Positions 63,058 through 64,000 of a DNA stretch of 64,000 bases are shown here, in pieces. The DNA lies in assembly GCA_039565995.1 (NCBI GenBank), contig CP154795.1:3658001-3722000 (forward strand), in the 5' to 3' direction. Within the stretch, counting starts at the first letter, position 1; each line of letters begins with the position of its first letter. The stretch is from Propionibacteriaceae bacterium ZF39. Its GTDB lineage: Bacteria > Actinomycetota > Actinomycetes > Propionibacteriales > Propionibacteriaceae. The notes beneath the pieces were generated by a model. It was not told the origin of the DNA. It did not search any database and saw only the letters and a list, made by a program, of their open reading frames with translations. Both the position numbers and the translations under genes were made by a program.

Positions 63058-63621
63058 GTGACCGACCCCGTCGACATCGAGACCCTGCTCCGGCGGGTGG
63101 AGAGGCTGGAGGCCGAGGCGGAGGTACGCCGGGTTCAGGCGCGCTACATGATGCTGTGCGACACCCCGTGCCCCGAGCCCGGCGTGAAGGATGACGCCGA
63201 ACGCATCGAGAAGGTCGTTGGGTTGTATGCCGAGGGCGCCGTCTGGGAGGGCGTCGGCGAATACTACGACGGGCAATTCGGCCGGGCCGAGGGCAAGCAG
63301 GCGATCCGCGAGCACTTCCAGCGATTCTGGGGCGAGCGGAGTGATCCGTTGCTGGTGCTGAATGCGCACTATCTGACATCGGAGCAGATCGTCGTCGACG
63401 GCGACACCGCCGAGGGGCTGTGGATCCACATGCAGCCGTGGCTGTTCTCCGACGGCACCGCGCTGCTACGGTCGAGTCGGCTGTTCAACGCCTTCCGCAG
63501 GGAGGACGACGGCGCTTGGCGCATCACCAGGACTCGGACCGAGAATGTCTTCGTCGCACCGCTGCCCCTCAACTTCGCCTCGGACTATCCCAGCCGGTCC
63601 GTGTTGCGCGACCCTCGCTGA
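63058..63621 (+). CDS. SnoaL/NTF2-like protein
   Basis: The 187-residue protein starts with a helix rich in charged residues (VERLEAEAEVRRVQARYMML) and then an NTF2-like cone (VVGLYAEGAVWEG, KQAIREHFQRFW, TSEQIVVDGDTAEGLW, WRITRTRTENVF). Such proteins are often dehydratases, isomerases or small-molecule binders in catabolic clusters. The start is a GTG with AAGGGAG at good distance. It follows fahA by 81 bp, perhaps with its own promoter. No function can be fixed. Confidence 0.78.
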   Translation: MTDPVDIETLLRRVERLEAEAEVRRVQARYMMLCDTPCPEPGVKDDAERIEKVVGLYAEGAVWEGVGEYYDGQFGRAEGKQAIREHFQRFWGERSDPLLVLNAHYLTSEQIVVDGDTAEGLWIHMQPWLFSDGTALLRSSRLFNAFRREDDGAWRITRTRTENVFVAPLPLNFASDYPSRSVLRDPR

Positions 63622-63848
63622 CCGGGGTTACCTGCAACGCGCCAAGCGGGGCTGTGTGATGCGCCAAATGGCACGAGTTCGCGTAGCGCGCGCGGTGTCG
63701 TGATGGAAGTTGTGCCATCTGCCACGCCCGACCTCACACCTGAGTTCCACAGCGTCGCTCGGGTTTCTGGCTGACCAGTGGTATCGCGCCTAGTCGCAGC
63801 GTTTTCATCAAGTGAGCTTGGGCACTAACGGGCAGGTAGAGTGCTGGG

Positions 63849-64000
63849 GTGAGTCCGTTTCTGCGGAAGGTGAAGACGGCGTCAGGGGCGACGGCGGTAC
63901 AGATCGTGGAGAAGCGCAATGGCCGTCGCCGGATCCTTGAGCACATCGGCTCCGCCCACAACGACACCGAGTTGGCGGTGTTGATCAGCGCGGCCCAGCA
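63849..64000 (+). CDS. IS1634-like transposase, N-terminal part (runs off the right edge)
   Basis: The first 50 residues (SPFLRKVKTASGATAVQIV, RRRILEHIGSAHNDTELAVL) match the beginning of IS1634-family (IS4-like) transposases, which typically start SPFVRKVKTASG. The start is a GTG after GGGG. The left end of the element should lie in 63622-63848, but I cannot pick the terminal inverted repeat without its right partner. Confidence 0.82.
   Translation, partial: MSPFLRKVKTASGATAVQIVEKRNGRRRILEHIGSAHNDTELAVLISAAQ

Noticed and set aside
63655-63740. GCGCCAAATGGCAC and GTGCCATCTGCCAC as further IclR operators
   Set aside because: Both are imperfect versions of the TGCCAC-N3-GTGGCA palindrome, and the neighbouring genes have no link to the mhp regulon. 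They more likely belong to the end region of the insertion sequence.

Overview
The window is high-GC, densely packed bacterial DNA with many ATGA or TGATG stop/start overlaps and frequent GTG starts. Several families point to an actinobacterium: a DUF3152 secreted protein, an MprAB/CseBC-type two-component pair, an FprA-type ferredoxin reductase, and the rpsF-ssb-rpsR-rplI order. The lineage cannot be fixed further from sequence alone. The organism appears able to fix CO2 by the Calvin cycle and to degrade aromatic compounds.

Left part (1-21.5 kb): the end of a two-component system runs into a ribokinase-like kinase and an arginine deiminase. It is followed by a DNA glycosylase with a DUF3152 protein, a YibE/F membrane protein, an orphan ABC ATPase with degenerate catalytic motifs, an O-methyltransferase/2-keto-4-pentenoate hydratase pair and a drug/metabolite exporter. 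Next come an SDR, an isoaspartyl peptidase, two alpha/beta hydrolases, a nitronate monooxygenase, an ABC-F protein, an aminotransferase with a DJ-1 protein, RidA, and a WYL regulator broken by an internal deletion and frameshift.

Calvin module (21.5-30.3 kb): cbbL-cbbS-cbbX encode red-type (form IC-like) RuBisCO and its activase, divergent from a LysR regulator (cbbR). A NarL-type two-component system and a protein with a histone H1-like Lys/Ala tail follow. Fructose-1,6-bisphosphatase and phosphoribulokinase lie on the other side of the two-component genes.

Middle accessory part (30-43.7 kb): a MATE exporter, an orphan Phd-type antitoxin with a palindromic operator and flanking direct repeats, a ferredoxin reductase, and a three-gene operon of acyltransferase-like protein, PEP-synthase/rifampin-phosphotransferase-like enzyme and argE. 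Next is a lower-GC AbiEi-like/nucleotidyltransferase pair (candidate toxin-antitoxin or phage-defence unit), then the most unusual gene of the window: a quinone-oxidoreductase-type dehydrogenase fused in one frame to a complete rifampin ADP-ribosyltransferase (Arr) domain.

Aromatic catabolism and housekeeping (43.7-63.6 kb): mhpA-mhpB-mhpC for meta cleavage of 3-(2,3-dihydroxyphenyl)propionate, an IclR regulator with two matching palindromes and a divergent MFS importer. Then come rpsF-ssb-rpsR-rplI with a clear terminator, an aldehyde dehydrogenase with its DUF779 partner, an unrecognised membrane protein, and Phe/Tyr degradation genes (Lrp regulator, phenylalanine hydroxylase, HPPD, fumarylacetoacetase). 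Homogentisate dioxygenase is not in the window. The right edge enters an IS1634-like transposase gene.

Two families of dispersed intergenic repeat are visible: a roughly 36-bp palindromic element in three copies, and an 89-bp element present as two inverted copies 47 kb apart, the second inside a cluster of AGCTTGC words.
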